6,974 nt of DNA from an uncultured Nesterenkonia sp. (GTDB lineage: Bacteria > Actinomycetota > Actinomycetes > Actinomycetales > Micrococcaceae): the NCBI GenBank assembly GCA_946221825.1, contig CAMINA010000068.1, positions 1 to 6,974 of the forward strand, in the 5' to 3' direction. The position numbers were made by a program, and so were the translations under genes. The notes under the pieces are model-generated. The model saw nothing but the letters and a program-made list of their open reading frames with translations, was not told where the DNA came from and did not search any database. Below, one piece after another: positions 5,754 through 6,974 of the stretch. The number at the start of each line of letters is the position of its first letter. Within the stretch, counting starts at the first letter, position 1.

Positions 5754-6974
5754 GTGAGTGAGGAGACCAGCAGCCGGGCTCTCGGCCATGAGCCAGGTTC
5801 ACCGGCCTACCGTCGACTGCTGGTCTCGCTGTTCTTCATCGGGGTGGCGACCTTCGCCCAGCTCTATTCGCCGCAGGGCCTGCTGCCGCTGATCGCCACA
5901 GACCAGGGTGTGAGTGCCGATCGGGCCGCGCTCATGGTCTCAGCGGCCACGCTCGGGCTGGCGCTGGGCGTGATCCCTTGGTCGTATATCGGCGACGCGG
6001 TGGGCCGAAAACCCGCCATGGGCTGGGCCATCGGTCTGGCCTGTCTCTTCGCGGTTCTCTCTGCGGTGACCCCGATGGTCGCCGAGGACTGGGGCTTCCC
6101 GCTGGCGCTGGTCATGCGGCTGGTCGAAGGGTTCATGCTCGGTGGGGTCCCGGCTCTGGCTGTGGCCTATCTGAACGAAGAGGTCAGCAGCCGAGCCGCC
6201 GCGGTGGCTGCCGGCACCTATGTCTCCGGGACCACGCTGGGCGGACTCTCTGGTCGCATCATCGCTGCGCCTGTGGGCGAGCAGATCGGGTGGAAGCTGG
6301 GAATGCTCACCGTCACCGCTCTGGCGGTGATCTGTGTGGTGATCTTCCTGAAGCTGGCCCCGGCTGCGCAGAACTTCACGCCGCGGCGGACCCGCATGGG
6401 GGAGGCGGTGCGTGCTCTGACCGGGAACCTGCGCTCCAGCGCACTGTGGGTGATCTACCTGCAGGGGTTCCTGACCATGGGCGGCTTCGTGGCCATGTAC
6501 AACTATCTCGGGTTCCAGCTCACCGGCCCGGAGTTCGGGATGCCGCTCTGGCTGAGCTCCTTCATCTTCCTGGCCTATCTGGCCGGGACCTTCTCTTCGC
6601 CGCGGGCGGGGAAGCTGGCCTCGCGATACTCCCGCAAGCACGTGCTGATCTGGGGCAACATCATCATGATGGTCGGCGTCGGGCTGACCCTGATCAGCAG
6701 CATCTGGATGATCATCCTGGGCATGGTGGTGCTCACCGGAGGTTTCTTCGCCTCCCACGCCGTGGCCTCCGGCTGGGCAGGAGCCTCAGCAGTGGCCGGC
6801 CGGGCCCAATCGGCGTCGCTGTACAACCTGGGTTACTACGCCGGGTCCTCCGTGCTCGGATTCGTCGGAGGGATCTTCCTCCATCTGGCGGGCTGGCCAG
6901 GGACCGTCGGGATGGTGCTGGGCCTGGCGGCGCTGGCGACTGCGCTGGTGGCGGTCGTCCTGCCGCGCAACTGA
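5754..6974 (+). CDS. YnfM-like major facilitator superfamily transporter
   Basis: A 406-residue, 12-TM cytoplasmic-membrane secondary transporter. The first TM begins around residue 22 (LLVSLFFIGVATFAQLYSP). The MFS signature motif A between TM2 and TM3 is intact: G80, D81, G84, R85, K86 in GDAVGRKP. A basic central loop (about 200-228) divides the two six-TM halves. The second half carries GFLTMGGFVAMYNYLGFQL (238-256), SSPRAGKLASRYSR (281-294), FFASHAVASGWAG (331-343) and SLYNLGYYAGSSVLG (355-369). From memory these match Escherichia coli YnfM, placing it in the putative drug or sugar efflux branch. The true substrate is unknown. The start is GTG at 5754; an open frame extends upstream through ispH, but that part is a shadow without transporter features. 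It lies 5 nt after ispH and is very probably cotranscribed. The stop codon is the last three bases of the window, so the gene is complete. Confidence 0.93.
   Translation: MSEETSSRALGHEPGSPAYRRLLVSLFFIGVATFAQLYSPQGLLPLIATDQGVSADRAALMVSAATLGLALGVIPWSYIGDAVGRKPAMGWAIGLACLFAVLSAVTPMVAEDWGFPLALVMRLVEGFMLGGVPALAVAYLNEEVSSRAAAVAAGTYVSGTTLGGLSGRIIAAPVGEQIGWKLGMLTVTALAVICVVIFLKLAPAAQNFTPRRTRMGEAVRALTGNLRSSALWVIYLQGFLTMGGFVAMYNYLGFQLTGPEFGMPLWLSSFIFLAYLAGTFSSPRAGKLASRYSRKHVLIWGNIIMMVGVGLTLISSIWMIILGMVVLTGGFFASHAVASGWAGASAVAGRAQSASLYNLGYYAGSSVLGFVGGIFLHLAGWPGTVGMVLGLAALATALVAVVLPRN

Overview
The window looks like ordinary chromosomal DNA from a high-GC actinomycete. The base composition is roughly two-thirds G+C by eye, GTG is used as a start once, and several genes lack a Shine-Dalgarno (SD) sequence but have a TANNNT box 6-7 nt before the start. 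The order xseB-xseA / membrane protein / ispH is one I recall from Actinomycetota. Protein wording (IspH with an Arg-rich N-terminal extension, AlaA-type aminotransferase) suggests a Micrococcaceae-type organism such as Nesterenkonia or Arthrobacter. That genus-level placement is inference. I see no mobile element, CRISPR array, tRNA, rRNA or prophage gene.

Left part (1-877): a minus-strand pair, an ArsR/SdpR-type repressor followed by an SRPBCC (AHSA1-like) protein that runs off the left edge. The repressor has a clear sigma-70-like promoter, a near-consensus SD, and a perfect 8+8 bp palindrome covering the predicted transcription start, so it very probably represses itself and its partner. 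Divergent from it, after a 169-bp gap, is alaA.

Centre (878-3653): alaA (glutamate-pyruvate aminotransferase, plus strand) converges on xseA-xseB (exonuclease VII large and small subunits, minus strand). The xse genes overlap by ATGA, and the gap to alaA is only 17 bp, without a convincing terminator.

Right part (3654-6974): divergent from xseA, three plus-strand genes are packed together. They are a four-TM acidic membrane protein of unknown function, ispH (last step of the MEP isoprenoid pathway), and a YnfM-like MFS transporter that starts 5 nt after ispH ends and stops exactly at the window end. The ispH -10 box appears to be built on the stop codon of the membrane-protein gene.

The most interesting signals are regulatory: three candidate leaderless starts (alaA, xseA, ispH) contrasting with SD-led starts (arsR, xseB, the membrane protein, MFS), and the ArsR operator placed on +1. 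I did not find an undescribed multi-gene system. The unknown membrane protein next to ispH is the best candidate for new biology.
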